The notes: generated by a model from the letters alone, not told the origin. Counted from the stretch's first letter, positions 24,628-33,286 are shown. The stretch: DNA of 36,772 nt from Hyphomicrobiales bacterium (GCA_947455455.1 CANGOE010000021.1:1-36772), one strand, 5' to 3'. Numbers and translations: made by a program.

Positions 24628-25075
24628 GGGCCAAAGCCACGGCTTTGGCCTTTTTCAACATCGGGCCAAGCCCTTTGGTCACGGCTATACCGCCCAGCTG
24701 GTCGGGGTCGGCCCACAGGATCGCGCCTGCTTCCGCGCTGGTCGTGCCTTCGCCTGCCAGCCATTCGGCGGCAAAGCAGGCAATGATGAAATGGCGTTTG
24801 ATGCGGCCGGTCTCGTCCCGCTGGACGATTTCGGAATGGTCGACAAAGCCGATGATTCTGGCCTCGACGGCGACCTCCTCGAACAATTCGCGCAAGGCGG
24901 CTTCAGCCAGCACTTCGCCAACCTCCACCACGCCGCCGGGAAGCGAGAACAGATCGGCGGCAGGGGCGGCTGTGCGCGAGGCCAGCAACACCTTGCCGTC
25001 CCGAAACACCGCGACGCTGGCCGCCAGAAACGGACGGTCGGGATAAAGGCGCGGGTCGGTCTTGCGCTCGCTCAT
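24614..25075 (-). CDS. Nudix hydrolase
   Basis: A 153-aa Nudix protein. The box runs from GGVVEVGE to RELFEEVAV (about residues 47-70) and keeps the metal-binding RE-x-x-EE glutamates, with Ala in place of the usual last Gly. It should hydrolyse a nucleoside diphosphate linked to another moiety; DHSEIVQRD and the short length fit the ADP-ribose/NADH-like or MutT-type groups, but the substrate cannot be read from sequence. The ATG at 25075 lies 12 nt after the pdxH stop, so the two form an operon. Its 3' end overlaps one unit of a 17-bp tandem duplication. Confidence 0.9.
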   Translation of the reverse strand: MSERKTDPRLYPDRPFLAASVAVFRDGKVLLASRTAAPAADLFSLPGGVVEVGEVLAEAALRELFEEVAVEARIIGFVDHSEIVQRDETGRIKRHFIIACFAAEWLAGEGTTSAEAGAILWADPDQLGGIAVTKGLGPMLKKAKAVALAQKPA

Positions 25076-25087
25076 ACCGCCACCCGA

Positions 25088-25690
25088 TCAGGGATAAAGA
25101 CGCTGGGCGGTGAAGGGCGCGTCCGGCGTATCGCGGCTAAAGCGCACGCGGTCATGCAAGCGGAAAGGCCGGTCATGCCAGAATTCCATGCTGAGCGGGG
25201 TGATGCGGTAGCCGGTCCAGTGCGGCGGACGCGGCACGGCCCCGACGGCATATTTTGCGGCGTAATAGGCCACCCGCTTTTCCAGCGCAAAGCGGCTTTC
25301 GAGCGGGCGTGACTGCTCGCTGGCCCAGGCACCGATCCGGCTTTCACGCGGGCGCGAATTGAAATAGGCATCGGCCTCGTCATCCGACACGCGCGCGACC
25401 GAACCGCGCACCCGGATTTGCCGCCGCAGGCTCTTCCAGTGGAACACCAGTGCCGCTTTGGGCTGATGCGCCAATTCCTGCCCCTTGGCGGATTCGGTGT
25501 TGGTGTAGAACACGAAACCCTGCTCGGAAAAGCCGTTCAGCAACACCATCCGCACATCGGGCATGCCCTCGGCATCCACCGTGGCCACAGCCATGGCATT
25601 GGGATCGTTGACCTCCGAGGCTTTGGCCTCGTCAAACCAGCTCTGGAACAAAGAAAAAGGATCTGTCGCTTGCGAGAAGTCACCGGTCAT
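25088..25690 (-). CDS. pdxH: pyridoxamine/pyridoxine 5'-phosphate oxidase
   Basis: FMN enzyme that oxidises pyridoxine or pyridoxamine phosphate to pyridoxal phosphate, the final step of vitamin B6 synthesis and salvage. About 200 aa with [52 protein letters not shown] and the C-terminal [15 protein letters not shown]...RLYP, all characteristic of PdxH. The ATG at 25690 has AGGAAA upstream; the frame continues to 25729 without a better start. Notably dxs, whose product DXP is also used for B6, is in the same window. The lipoprotein gene is divergent from it. Confidence 0.95.
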   Translation of the reverse strand: MTGDFSQATDPFSLFQSWFDEAKASEVNDPNAMAVATVDAEGMPDVRMVLLNGFSEQGFVFYTNTESAKGQELAHQPKAALVFHWKSLRRQIRVRGSVARVSDDEADAYFNSRPRESRIGAWASEQSRPLESRFALEKRVAYYAAKYAVGAVPRPPHWTGYRITPLSMEFWHDRPFRLHDRVRFSRDTPDAPFTAQRLYP

Positions 25691-25759
25691 TAACGTTTCC
25701 TGTGCATCAGTAGCGGGAATGATTCCCAAATGGAGAGACTGGATGTCTCCAGCCTGCCC

Positions 25760-25782
25760 GAGGTCGCTTGAGACGAGACCTC
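25760..25782. repeat. inverted repeat in the pdxH / lipoprotein intergenic region
   Basis: GAGGTC (25760-25765) and GACCTC (25777-25782) pair perfectly across 11 nt. It lies 50-73 nt upstream of the lipoprotein start and 70-92 nt upstream of pdxH. Operator or leader hairpin are both possible. Confidence 0.3.
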
Positions 25783-25832
25783 TGTATAACAGCCATTCGC
25801 ATGGCGCACGAGCTTATCGCGCCGATGCGCCG

Positions 25833-26285
25833 ATGAGAAGGTCATCCCTGTCGATTTTGTCGGCTGTTGGCCTTGTGCTGGCCGGATTGCTGGGGGGGTG
25901 CATGGAAAAAGCCGTTATTGCTCCGTTTGGCACGACAATGCTGGCACCCGAAGTCACAGGCTCGCTGGCAGGTTCGCCGCGGACGTTCTCGCTCGATCTG
26001 GTCGACAGTCATGACCGCCCACTGGTGGCAGAGGCCTTGGCCCGTGCGCTGGATCCGATGAGCGATAACCAGCCCGTGCCATGGGGCGAGGGGGCCGTGT
26101 CACGCGGCTCGATTACGGCGCGGGGCAGGGCTTTTATTTTTCAGGACCAGATTTGCCGCGGCTTCAATGCGGTCATCGTCAAGCCGGCGAATCAGCCGGT
26201 GTCCCAGCCGCCATTTCAAGGGGCCGCTTGCCGTCAGGGCTTGGGTGAATGGCGGATTATCGGCGGTTTGACCACCGAACCCTAA
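25833..26285 (+). CDS. small outer-envelope lipoprotein, RT0821/Lpp0805-like
   Basis: A 150-aa predicted lipoprotein: basic MRRSS, a hydrophobic stretch, then the lipobox LLGGC, with Cys at residue 24 as the lipidation site. The mature part resembles the C-terminal region of RT0821/Lpp0805-type surface proteins: a PWGEGAVSRGSIT segment, then a pair of cysteines in QICRGF and GAACRQGLGEWRI. Its molecular role is unknown. The same gene is recalled between pdxH and a dnaJ-like gene in many Rhizobiales. The start at 25833 is chosen because it gives an intact signal peptide; the frame extends upstream, but only by antisense of pdxH and its leader. No strong ribosome site is visible. Confidence 0.75.
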   Translation: MRRSSLSILSAVGLVLAGLLGGCMEKAVIAPFGTTMLAPEVTGSLAGSPRTFSLDLVDSHDRPLVAEALARALDPMSDNQPVPWGEGAVSRGSITARGRAFIFQDQICRGFNAVIVKPANQPVSQPPFQGAACRQGLGEWRIIGGLTTEP

Positions 26286-26533
26286 ACCATTCGGACAGCA
26301 CAATATTGAGTGTCCGGCTTTATCTTTTGCCGTCATAGCCGTTCATAACAGGGGCGGGACGGGTTTCCCGCGTGATTAGGCTGCACACTCTCTTGAAGAT
26401 TATGCTATCAGTTCCCAAATGGCGTAGGTCGGTACGGACTGCCGTTCCGATGCCGGCACCATGGCAGGACGGTGGCCGGAAAAGGTGTTCAAGGTGAACG
26501 GCGCAGGCGGAAAGATCGGTTCGGAGTGAGGAC
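26286..26533 (+). other. 248-nt intergenic region before the dnaJ-like gene
   Basis: After the possible terminator it holds AT-richer sequence around 26390-26420 and an imperfect hairpin (CCGGCACC 26453-26460 with GGTGGCCGG 26471-26479, one bulged G). No clear -35/-10 pair or open frame stands out. Confidence 0.4.
26292..26325 (+). terminator. possible terminator after the lipoprotein gene
   Basis: CGGACA (26292-26297) pairs with TGTCCG (26311-26316) over a 13-nt loop that holds CAATATTG. It is followed by GCTTTATCTTTT, a loose T-rich tract, 6 nt after the lipoprotein stop. Stem and tract are weaker than the bioY terminator. Confidence 0.4.
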
Positions 26534-27463
26534 GTGACGAAGGATCCCTATCAGGTATTGGGCGTATCGCGCTCGGCCACCGAGGCCGAGATCAAGAAGG
26601 CGTATCGTCGCCTCGCCAAAGCCTGGCATCCCGACCACAACACCACCGACCCGACCGCCAAGGAAAAATTCTCCGAGGTCAACACCGCCTATGAAATTCT
26701 GGGCGAAGACAGCAAGCGCAAGCAATTCGACCGTGGCGAGATCGATGCCGACGGCAAGCCGCGCTTTCAGGGCTTCGATCCGCGTGCCCGTGCCGGTGCA
26801 GGGGCCGCAGGCGGGGCAGAGGAGGGCGGCAACGGTTTCCACTTCGGCTTCGGTCCGGGCGGGCCGTTTACCGGCAGTGCGGGCATCGATCCATCCGATC
26901 TGTTTGCCGATCTGTTCAAATTCAAGGGCCGCGACGGACGGTCGCGCCGCGCCAGTGCCGCCGGTGCCGATATCCGTGTCAATGCCACCATCTCGCTCGC
27001 CGATGCGGTGACAGGGGCGACAAAACGGCTGGCTTTTCCGGACGGGCGGGTGCTGGAGGTCAAAATTCCGGCGGGCGTGACCGAGGGCAAGACCATCCGG
27101 CTCAAGGAACAGGGCAAGAAAAGCGACACCGGCGGTGTCAATGGCGATGCCTATGTGACCGTGCATGTGTCGCCCGATCCGCGCTTTAGCGTTGAGGGCA
27201 ATAATCTGCGCCATCATCTGGCCGTCCCGCTCGAAGTGGCGGTTCTGGGTGGCAGGATGCGGGTGCCGACACTACAAGGCGAGGTCGAGCTTGATATTCC
27301 GCCGCGTTCCTCGACCGGACGCGTGTTGCGTCTGCGCGGTCGCGGCATTCCCGAAAGCAAGGATGTCACGGGCGATTTGCTGGTGTCGATTGATGTCACG
27401 GTGCCGCAAACCTCCGATCCCGAGCTGGAAGCCCTGTTGCGGCGGCGGCGGGACGGGCTGTAA
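26534..27463 (+). CDS. DnaJ-family co-chaperone without zinc finger (CbpA-like)
   Basis: A 309-aa J-domain protein. The J domain (about 4-69) has [15 protein letters not shown] with the HPD tripeptide that stimulates DnaK ATPase. A Gly/Ala/Phe-rich linker runs from about 76 to 118 ([16 protein letters not shown]). Two C-terminal substrate-binding domains follow ([61 protein letters not shown]). There are no CxxCxGxG repeats, so it is a type II, CbpA-like protein, not DnaJ proper. It starts with GTG at 26534 after GGAGTGAGG. fabI follows 182 nt downstream. Confidence 0.93.
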   Translation: MTKDPYQVLGVSRSATEAEIKKAYRRLAKAWHPDHNTTDPTAKEKFSEVNTAYEILGEDSKRKQFDRGEIDADGKPRFQGFDPRARAGAGAAGGAEEGGNGFHFGFGPGGPFTGSAGIDPSDLFADLFKFKGRDGRSRRASAAGADIRVNATISLADAVTGATKRLAFPDGRVLEVKIPAGVTEGKTIRLKEQGKKSDTGGVNGDAYVTVHVSPDPRFSVEGNNLRHHLAVPLEVAVLGGRMRVPTLQGEVELDIPPRSSTGRVLRLRGRGIPESKDVTGDLLVSIDVTVPQTSDPELEALLRRRRDGL

Positions 27464-27574
27464 GCGGTCCCTTTAACCGAATATAAACCCTAAACGACGG
27501 CCTGACGGCGCGCACCATGCTGTTTGGCCGATTCTTGCCGGGCGGGGGTGGCTGAAAACGGATTTGTCGTTTAT

Positions 27575-27593
27575 GAAATTTGATAGGAAATTT
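27575..27593. repeat. short direct repeat upstream of fabI
   Basis: GAAATTT occurs at 27575-27581 and 27587-27593, 12 bp apart, in an AT-rich stretch 53-71 nt before the fabI start. It may be part of the promoter or a binding site; nothing firmer can be said. Confidence 0.3.
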
Positions 27594-27645
27594 ATTAACT
27601 TTGGGCTGTTAGATTCAAAATAGTCTGTATCGAGAACATTTTATC

Positions 27646-28476
27646 ATGAGCGCACCTCACACACCGACATCAGGACTTCTGTCCGGCAAGCGTGGCCTTG
27701 TCCTCGGCGTTGCCAATAACCGTTCGATTGCCTGGGGCATTGCCAAAGCCGCCCATGACGCGGGGGCCGAACTGGCCTTTACCTATCAAGGCGACTCTCT
27801 GGAAAAACGCGTACGTCCGCTGGCCGCCGAATTGGGCGCGACTGTGGTGGGCCATTGCGATGTGACCGATCCGGCCACAATCGACGCGGTGTTCTCTGAA
27901 ATCGAGAAAAGCTGGGGCAAACTGGATTTTATCATCCACTGCATCGCTTTCTCCGACAAGGACGAGCTGACAGGGCGTTATGTCGATACCTCGGCCGATA
28001 ATTTCAGCCGTTCGATGCTGATCTCCTGCTATTCCTTCACCGCCATTGCCCAGCGCGCCGAAAAGCTGATGGTCGATGGTGGCTCGATGGTCACACTGAC
28101 CTATTACGGTGCCGAGAAATGGATGCCCCATTACAATGTGATGGGTGTCGCCAAGGCGGCACTGGAAGCCTCGGTGCGCTATCTGGCGGCTGACCTCGGC
28201 CCCAAAAACATCCGCATCAATGCCATTTCGGCCGGCCCGATCAAGACCTTGGCCGCCTCCGGCATCGGCGATTTCCGCTATATCCTGAAATGGAACGAGT
28301 ATAACTCGCCCCTGCGCCGCACCGTGACCATCGAAGAGGTCGGTGATACCGCCGTCTATCTGGTGTCCGATATGGGCCGTGGCATGACCGGCGAAATCCT
28401 GCATGTCGATGCCGGTTATCATGTCGTCGGCATGAAAAATCCGGAAGCCCCCGATATCACGCTCGACAAGTCCTGA
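27646..28476 (+). CDS. fabI: enoyl-[acyl-carrier-protein] reductase (NADH)
   Basis: Reduces trans-2-enoyl-ACP in the last step of each fatty acid elongation cycle; it is the triclosan target family. The 276-aa SDR protein has the FabI-type nucleotide motif GLVLGVANNRSIAWGIA, the HCIAF strand and the catalytic Y-x6-K of YNVMGVAKAALEASVRYLA. The preceding MVTLTYYGAEKWMP, the substrate loop ISAGPIKTLAASGI and TGEILHVDAGYHVVGM are also typical. The ATG at 27646 follows an AT-rich intergenic region. The phosphatase gene begins 14 nt after its stop, so fabI is probably the first gene of a short operon. Confidence 0.97.
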   Translation: MSAPHTPTSGLLSGKRGLVLGVANNRSIAWGIAKAAHDAGAELAFTYQGDSLEKRVRPLAAELGATVVGHCDVTDPATIDAVFSEIEKSWGKLDFIIHCIAFSDKDELTGRYVDTSADNFSRSMLISCYSFTAIAQRAEKLMVDGGSMVTLTYYGAEKWMPHYNVMGVAKAALEASVRYLAADLGPKNIRINAISAGPIKTLAASGIGDFRYILKWNEYNSPLRRTVTIEEVGDTAVYLVSDMGRGMTGEILHVDAGYHVVGMKNPEAPDITLDKS

Positions 28477-28489
28477 GACCGGTCCGGCA

Positions 28490-29077
28490 ATGACGGGTTT
28501 TGCGCACAGGATCTATTTCATCCGTCACGGCGAAACCGACTGGAATCGCGAAGGCCGGTTGCAGGGCCAGAGGGATATTCCGTTGAATGATCTGGGCCGC
28601 GCCCAGGCCGAGGAGGCCGGTCGCCGCCTGGCCACGCTGGTCGCCCCGCATCCCCTGCCATGGCATGTCAGCCCTTTGTCGCGCACGCAGGAAACCGCCA
28701 AACGGGCGCGGCTGTCGGTCGGCATGGCGGACGAGGGTTATCTGCTCGAGGACCGTCTCAAGGAATTGTCGTTCGGACGATGGGAAGGCCTGACCTGGCG
28801 CGAGGTCAAACAATCCGATCCCGCAGGCGCGGCAAGGCGCGAGGCCGATAAATGGGGCATGGTGCCGCCCGATGGCGAAAGCTATGCGGTGCTGATTGAA
28901 AGATTGCAACCTTGGGTGGCGACACTCTCTGAGGACTGCGTGGTGGTCGCCCATGGCGGGGTCGCACGCGGCTTATTGCATCTGGTGGCCCGTCTTGATC
29001 CGTTGATCGCCGCTGAAAGCGATATCTGGCAGGGTCGCTTGCTGGTGCTGGAGCATGGACAGCACCGCTGGGTCTGA
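28490..29077 (+). CDS. histidine phosphatase family protein (phosphoglycerate-mutase-like)
   Basis: A 195-aa protein of the branch-1 histidine phosphatase superfamily. The catalytic motif IYFIRHGETDWNREGRLQG lies at about residues 8-26; LKELSFGRWEG and the second catalytic histidine in VVVAHGGVARGLLH near residue 148 are also present. It is often annotated as phosphoglycerate mutase, but the short length and lack of the mutase-specific insertions favour a phosphatase of unknown substrate. It follows fabI by 14 nt and precedes aroC, an arrangement remembered from Rhizobiales. The ribosome site is weak, so translation may depend on coupling to fabI. Confidence 0.9.
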   Translation: MTGFAHRIYFIRHGETDWNREGRLQGQRDIPLNDLGRAQAEEAGRRLATLVAPHPLPWHVSPLSRTQETAKRARLSVGMADEGYLLEDRLKELSFGRWEGLTWREVKQSDPAGAARREADKWGMVPPDGESYAVLIERLQPWVATLSEDCVVVAHGGVARGLLHLVARLDPLIAAESDIWQGRLLVLEHGQHRWV

Positions 29078-29154
29078 TCTGCTATTTGACCTGTGCCTGA
29101 TCCGCTTCTAAAGGTTTCTGACAAGATATTCGCCTCTATTCGGTGCAGGATCGC

Positions 29155-30282
29155 ATGTCCCATAATAGTTTCGGTCATCTCTTTCGTGTCACAACCTTTG
29201 GCGAAAGCCACGGGGTCGGTTTGGGCTGTGTGATCGACGGGTGCCCGCCGCTCTTGCCGATCACCGCCGAAGAGATCCAGTTGGAGCTTGACCGCCGCCG
29301 TCCGGGCCAGTCGCGCTTTACCACCCAGCGGCGCGAGCCGGACGCGGTCAAGATCATTTCCGGTGTGATGGTCGACCCCGAAGGCGTGCAACGGACCACA
29401 GGCACGCCGATTGCGCTGATGATCGACAATGTCGACCAGCGTTCCAAGGATTACGGCGACATCTGGCAAAGCTACCGGCCGGGCCATGCCGATTATCCCT
29501 ATGACATGAAATACGGCATCCGCGACTATCGCGGCGGCGGTCGCTCCTCGGCCCGCGAAACGGCGGCGCGGGTGGCGGCAGGTGCGATTGCGCGCAAGGT
29601 GATCCCCGATGTGGTGATCCGCGCGGCACTGGTGCAGATGGGGCCGCACAAGATCGATCGCGCGGCGTGGGATTGGGACGAGGTCGCGCGCAATGATTTC
29701 TTCTGTCCCGATGCCAAAGCCGCCGCTTTCTTTGCCGATTATCTCGACGGGATCCGTCAGTCGCATTCCTCGATCGGTGCGGTGATCGAGGTGGTGGCTG
29801 AAAACGTGCCGGTGGGCTGGGGTGCGCCGGTCTATGGCAAGCTCGATTCCGATCTGGCCTCAGCGATGATGTCGATCAATGCGGTCAAGGGTGTCGAAAT
29901 CGGCGAGGGGTTCGAGGCCGCCTGTCTGCGCGGCGAGGACAATGCCGATGAAATGCGGGTCGGGCCGGATGGCCGGCCGCAATTCCTGTCCAACCATGCC
30001 GGTGGTATTCTGGGCGGCATTTCGACCGGCCAGCCGGTGGTTCTGCGCTTTGCGGTCAAACCGACCTCCTCGATCCTGACCCCGCGCAAGACGGTGGACC
30101 GGTTCGGACGCGAGACCGACATTCTGACCAAGGGCCGCCATGATCCCTGCGTGGGCATCCGTGCCGTTCCGGTGGGCGAGGCGATGATGGCTTGCGTTTT
30201 AGCCGATCACTTCTTGCGCCATCGCGGACAAGTCGGGCAAAGCGCGACATGGCCTTTTCCTTCCGAACCTTCTAAGGCTTGA
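29155..30282 (+). CDS. aroC: chorismate synthase
   Basis: Converts 5-enolpyruvylshikimate-3-phosphate to chorismate using reduced FMN, the last step of the shikimate pathway. 375 aa. All three signature regions are visible: [18 protein letters not shown] near the N-terminus, [19 protein letters not shown] near residues 126-144, and [21 protein letters not shown] followed by [17 protein letters not shown] near the C-terminus. The ATG at 29155 has AGGA upstream; an in-frame GTG at 29143 is less likely. ribBX follows after 82 nt, a spacer holding no recognisable riboswitch. Confidence 0.97.
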   Translation: MSHNSFGHLFRVTTFGESHGVGLGCVIDGCPPLLPITAEEIQLELDRRRPGQSRFTTQRREPDAVKIISGVMVDPEGVQRTTGTPIALMIDNVDQRSKDYGDIWQSYRPGHADYPYDMKYGIRDYRGGGRSSARETAARVAAGAIARKVIPDVVIRAALVQMGPHKIDRAAWDWDEVARNDFFCPDAKAAAFFADYLDGIRQSHSSIGAVIEVVAENVPVGWGAPVYGKLDSDLASAMMSINAVKGVEIGEGFEAACLRGEDNADEMRVGPDGRPQFLSNHAGGILGGISTGQPVVLRFAVKPTSSILTPRKTVDRFGRETDILTKGRHDPCVGIRAVPVGEAMMACVLADHFLRHRGQVGQSATWPFPSEPSKA

Positions 30283-30364
30283 AACCGAAGATACTCCGTC
30301 CTATCTCCCGCAAGCGTGATGCCCGTGCTGTCGCCCTTCGGCTCGTTTGAGAGGAATTAGTCCC

Positions 30365-31450
30365 GTGCTGCATAAAGTGACCGAAGCCATTGAAGCGATT
30401 GCCCGTGGTGAACTCGTCATCGTGACCGATGATGACGACCGTGAAAATGAAGGCGATCTGATCTGTGCGGCCTCGCTGTGTACACAGGAAAAGATGGCCT
30501 TTATCATCCGCAACACCTGCGGCATTGTCTGCGCCCCGCTGACCTCGGAAGAGGCGCGCCGCCTGCATCTCAACCCGATGGTGGCGGTCAATGATGCGCC
30601 CTTGGGCACGGCTTTTACGGTCACTGTCGATGTCAAACACGGTTTGACCACCGGCATTTCGGCCGAACAGCGCTCCAATACCGTGCGCGCACTGGCCAAT
30701 GGCAATATGGGGGCCAATGATTTCGTGCGTCCGGGCCATGTATTCCCGCTGGTGGCCAAAGACGGCGGCGTATTGATGCGGTCGGGCCATACCGAGGCGG
30801 CGGTCGATCTGTGCCGTCTGGCCGGCCTGCCGCCGGTGGGTGTGATTTGCGAATTGGCCAATGATGACGGCACCGTCATGAAAGGCCCGCAAATCGATGC
30901 TTTTGCCGATACCCACAAGCTGATCCGCATTTCGGTGGCCGATCTGATCGCCTATCGCCAACAGCGTGAAAAGCTGGTGGAGCGGGTCGCGACCTTCCCC
31001 GTAAAAACCGAAATCGGCGAGATGACCGGCTATGCCTATGTCACCCCGTTCGACACGGTCAACCATTTCGCTTTCGTCTATGGCCGTATCGGCAATGGCG
31101 AGGAGATGGTGACGCGCTTGCATCGGGCCAATGTGCTGGCCGATACGCTGGGCGGCGGCCACGAGATCCGTGCGGCTCTCAGCCGTTTTCAGGAGGCCGG
31201 ACGCGGCGTGCTGGTCTATCTGCGCGATGGTGCGGCAGGTGTACCGTTGCAAAATCTCGGTGCGGAAGGTGAAGAAGACAATGCCGATGCCCAACGGGCC
31301 CGGCAATGGCGCGAAGTGGGCTTGGGCGCGCAAATTCTGCGCGATCTGGAAATCCGCTCGATCATCAACCTGTCCTCGAAGGCCCGCGCCTATGTCGGGC
31401 TGTCTGGCTTCGGGATCGAGATTGCAGACACAAAACCGCTGGTGGATTGA
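30365..31450 (+). CDS. ribB: 3,4-dihydroxy-2-butanone-4-phosphate synthase with degenerate GTP cyclohydrolase II domain (RibBX type)
   Basis: The N-terminal domain (1-~205) is a complete RibB, making the four-carbon riboflavin precursor from ribulose-5-phosphate: acidic loop DDDDRENEGD (22-31), RPGHVFPL (122-129) and RSGHTEAAVDL (139-149). The C-terminal domain (about 215-361) is recognisably GTP cyclohydrolase II (GRGVLVYLR, GLGAQILRDL), but the region that should hold the zinc cysteines reads LHRANVLADTLGGGHEI, without a single Cys. The catalytic GRGIGL loop is also gone. It should therefore be inactive in GTP opening. RibBX proteins of this kind are known in Proteobacteria. The GTG at 30365 follows GAGGAA; a TTG at 30347 is less likely. 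No FMN riboswitch is visible upstream. Confidence 0.92.
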   Translation: MLHKVTEAIEAIARGELVIVTDDDDRENEGDLICAASLCTQEKMAFIIRNTCGIVCAPLTSEEARRLHLNPMVAVNDAPLGTAFTVTVDVKHGLTTGISAEQRSNTVRALANGNMGANDFVRPGHVFPLVAKDGGVLMRSGHTEAAVDLCRLAGLPPVGVICELANDDGTVMKGPQIDAFADTHKLIRISVADLIAYRQQREKLVERVATFPVKTEIGEMTGYAYVTPFDTVNHFAFVYGRIGNGEEMVTRLHRANVLADTLGGGHEIRAALSRFQEAGRGVLVYLRDGAAGVPLQNLGAEGEEDNADAQRARQWREVGLGAQILRDLEIRSIINLSSKARAYVGLSGFGIEIADTKPLVD

Positions 31451-31471
31451 AGTTGGCTGATGGGTCTCTTG

Positions 31472-31492
31472 TGCGGGGTACTCACCCCCGCA
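31472..31492. terminator. GC hairpin between convergent ribB and HDAC-family genes
   Basis: TGCGGGG (31472-31478) pairs perfectly with CCCCGCA (31486-31492) over a 7-nt loop. It lies 22 nt past the ribB stop and overlaps the stop of the opposing gene. No T-run follows on either strand, so it would be a Rho-assisted or mRNA-end-stabilising hairpin at best. Confidence 0.35.
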
Positions 31493-32411
31493 TCAAAGTC
31501 ATCACATGGGCCGCGACCGAGCGGGACAGGCCTTCGAGGTCGTAGCCGCCTTCCAGCACCGAGACGAGACGGCCTTTGCACAGCTTGTCGGCTTGATGCA
31601 TCAGTTGCGCGGTGGCCCAGGCGAAATCGGTTTCCACCAGATTGAGATTGGCGAGCGGGTCGCGGGTATGGGCATCAAAGCCTGCCGAGATCAGGATCAG
31701 GTCGGGATGGAAATCGATCAGGCGCGGCAGGATCACGCTGTCCATCGCCTCCCGAAAATGGTCGGACCCGTCACCGGCGCGCAAGGGCGCATTGACGATG
31801 GTGTTGAAATCGCCGCGCTCGCGCACCGCACCCGTGCCCGGATAGAGCGGCATTTCATGGGTCGAGCAGTACATGACGCTCTTGTCGGCCCAGAAAATAT
31901 CCTGTGATCCATTGCCGTGATGCACATCCCAATCGACAATGGCGATCCGCTCGGCCCCGTGGACCGTTTGGGCGTGGCGGGCGGCAATGGCGACATGGTT
32001 GAAAAAGCAAAAGCCCATCGCGGTACTGCGCTCGGCATGATGGCCCGGCGGGCGGCTGGCCACAAAGGCATTGGCGACCTTGCCGCTCATCACCTCGTCA
32101 ACTGCAAGGGTCGCGCCGCCGACCGTGCGCATCACCGCTTCCCAGGTGCCGGGTGACATGGTGGTGTCGCCGTCGAGACGGACCATGCCGTCTTTCGGGC
32201 TGGCTTCCTCCAATGCCTCGATATAGTCGGCGGGGTGGCACAGGCGCACGCTGTCGAGCGAGCCCATCGGGGCCTGTTCGCGCACCAGATGCGAGAAGCG
32301 CTCATGCTCCAGAATCCGTTCGACCACGCGGATGCGGTCGGCCCGTTCGGGGTGGCCCGGAGGTGTTTCATGCCCGGCAAAGGCAGAATGGCTGACTAGC
32401 AAAGTGGACAA
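31482..32411 (-). CDS. histone-deacetylase-family (acetylpolyamine amidohydrolase-like) deacetylase
   Basis: A 309-aa zinc-dependent deacetylase of the arginase/HDAC superfamily. The N-terminal GHETPPGHPERADRI, the active-site RPPGHHAERSTAMGFCFFN with its two histidines, VDWDVHHGNGSQDIF (zinc ligands Asp and His), ISAGFDAH and LEGGYDL all fit class II-like bacterial members. Substrates of such proteins include acetylated polyamines, acetoin-related or protein lysines; none can be chosen here. No ATG fits: the TTG at 32411 has GGAAGG 9 nt upstream and starts exactly at the conserved LLVSHSAF strand. It lies 35 nt downstream of the MOSC gene and converges on ribB. Confidence 0.92.
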   Translation of the reverse strand: MSTLLVSHSAFAGHETPPGHPERADRIRVVERILEHERFSHLVREQAPMGSLDSVRLCHPADYIEALEEASPKDGMVRLDGDTTMSPGTWEAVMRTVGGATLAVDEVMSGKVANAFVASRPPGHHAERSTAMGFCFFNHVAIAARHAQTVHGAERIAIVDWDVHHGNGSQDIFWADKSVMYCSTHEMPLYPGTGAVRERGDFNTIVNAPLRAGDGSDHFREAMDSVILPRLIDFHPDLILISAGFDAHTRDPLANLNLVETDFAWATAQLMHQADKLCKGRLVSVLEGGYDLEGLSRSVAAHVMTLMRG

Positions 32412-32446
32412 GGGGCAATACCTTCCGGAGCGGCTGGATAAAATGA

Positions 32447-33028
32447 TTATGTATGAGAATAAATCCGCTGTGGCGGAATGAACAGGACAATCTCGTCGCC
32501 TTTGGCAATCATGCCTTCGCGCTCTACCCGCACCACCACGCCGCGCTTGTGCTTGGCGAGTTTGGGAAAGGCGAGGCCGTGGCCGGGATGATGCTGTTCG
32601 ATAATATCGGCCGGATAGCGGCAGGGCGCGTTTTCGAGGTCGACAATCAGCGTTGCCCCCGACGAGAACATCAGGCGCGTCGAAGGCGGCAACAGGGTCA
32701 GATCGGGTATATCGGAGATCAGCAGATTGGCTCCGACCCATTGCGGGTGCAAAACCGGAATATCAAGTGCTGTGGCGATATCGGCCAGCTCTTCGACAGA
32801 GACAAGCGAGAGCTGGCGGGAATTGGCCACCGGCGTGCCGCGCTTGTACTGGCCGAGCATGCGGCTGTCGGACAAACGGTTGCGCGAGGCATGGCAATCG
32901 CCCTCGATCCCGTCGAATGTGATAACCAGACGGTCACATTCGGGCTTTCCCAAACCGCTTTCGCGCTTCGGGCTGGAAAAACAGGCTTTCACCCGACCGG
33001 TGATGCCGAGCTTGTTCAAAATCGCCAT
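32447..33028 (-). CDS. MOSC domain-containing protein
   Basis: A 193-aa stand-alone MOSC domain, the fold of molybdenum-cofactor sulfurase C-termini; members bind or transfer sulfur or molybdopterin. Visible elements are ITFDGIEGDCHASRNR near residue 36, VANSRQLSLVSVEEL, VGANLLISDIPDLTLLPPSTRL, and the conserved cysteine in IVDLENAPCRYPADII, followed by RGVVVRVEREG. No molybdoenzyme gene is adjacent, so the partner is unknown. The ATG at 33028 has AAAGGAATAAT upstream, a good ribosome site. It lies 35 nt upstream of the HDAC-family gene and probably shares its transcript. Confidence 0.88.
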   Translation of the reverse strand: MAILNKLGITGRVKACFSSPKRESGLGKPECDRLVITFDGIEGDCHASRNRLSDSRMLGQYKRGTPVANSRQLSLVSVEELADIATALDIPVLHPQWVGANLLISDIPDLTLLPPSTRLMFSSGATLIVDLENAPCRYPADIIEQHHPGHGLAFPKLAKHKRGVVVRVEREGMIAKGDEIVLFIPPQRIYSHT

Positions 33029-33086
33029 CAGACATTATTCCTTTGCAATAAAAACCCATTCTATCGCAAAGGGGGGTGTCGGGCTA

Positions 33087-33102
33087 GATCGGCTGTCCGA
33101 TC
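33087..33102. repeat. small palindrome before the MOSC gene
   Basis: GATCGG-CTGT-CCGATC is a perfect 6-bp inverted repeat 59-74 nt upstream of the MOSC start. It overlaps the stop codon of the small upstream gene. There is no T-run. It could be a regulatory hairpin between the two genes. Confidence 0.3.
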
Positions 33103-33286
33103 AGTCCTGATCACGCAGACAGGCCGGCAGAGGATGCTCGGGGCGTTTGACGGCCTTGGGCTTGATCTGCTGGGCGGCGGCGGCCACGGCGGCCAGCCCG
33201 ATGGTGCTGTGCTGGAACGAATTCGGATTTTGAGCCGCAGGCGCATTCGGTTTTTGCGGCGTTGTCTGGTTGGAGTGCTGTTTCAT
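33101..33286 (-). CDS. small hypothetical protein
   Basis: A 61-residue frame I do not recognise. Gln, Asn and Pro dominate residues 1-28 (QHSNQTTPQKPNAPAAQNPN); a short Ala-rich helix-like run (GLAAVAAAAQQ) and a basic end (KPKAVKRPEH) follow. Third codon positions are strongly G/C, as in the neighbouring genes, which supports translation. The ATG at 33286 has AGGGTGA 6 nt upstream; a GTG three codons earlier is possible. It lies on the same strand as, and 72 nt upstream of, the MOSC gene. There is no signal peptide or membrane segment. Confidence 0.5.
   Translation of the reverse strand: MKQHSNQTTPQKPNAPAAQNPNSFQHSTIGLAAVAAAAQQIKPKAVKRPEHPLPACLRDQD

Noticed and set aside
30283-30364. FMN riboswitch upstream of ribB
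   Set aside because: The gap is only 82 nt and shows none of the conserved RFN stems.
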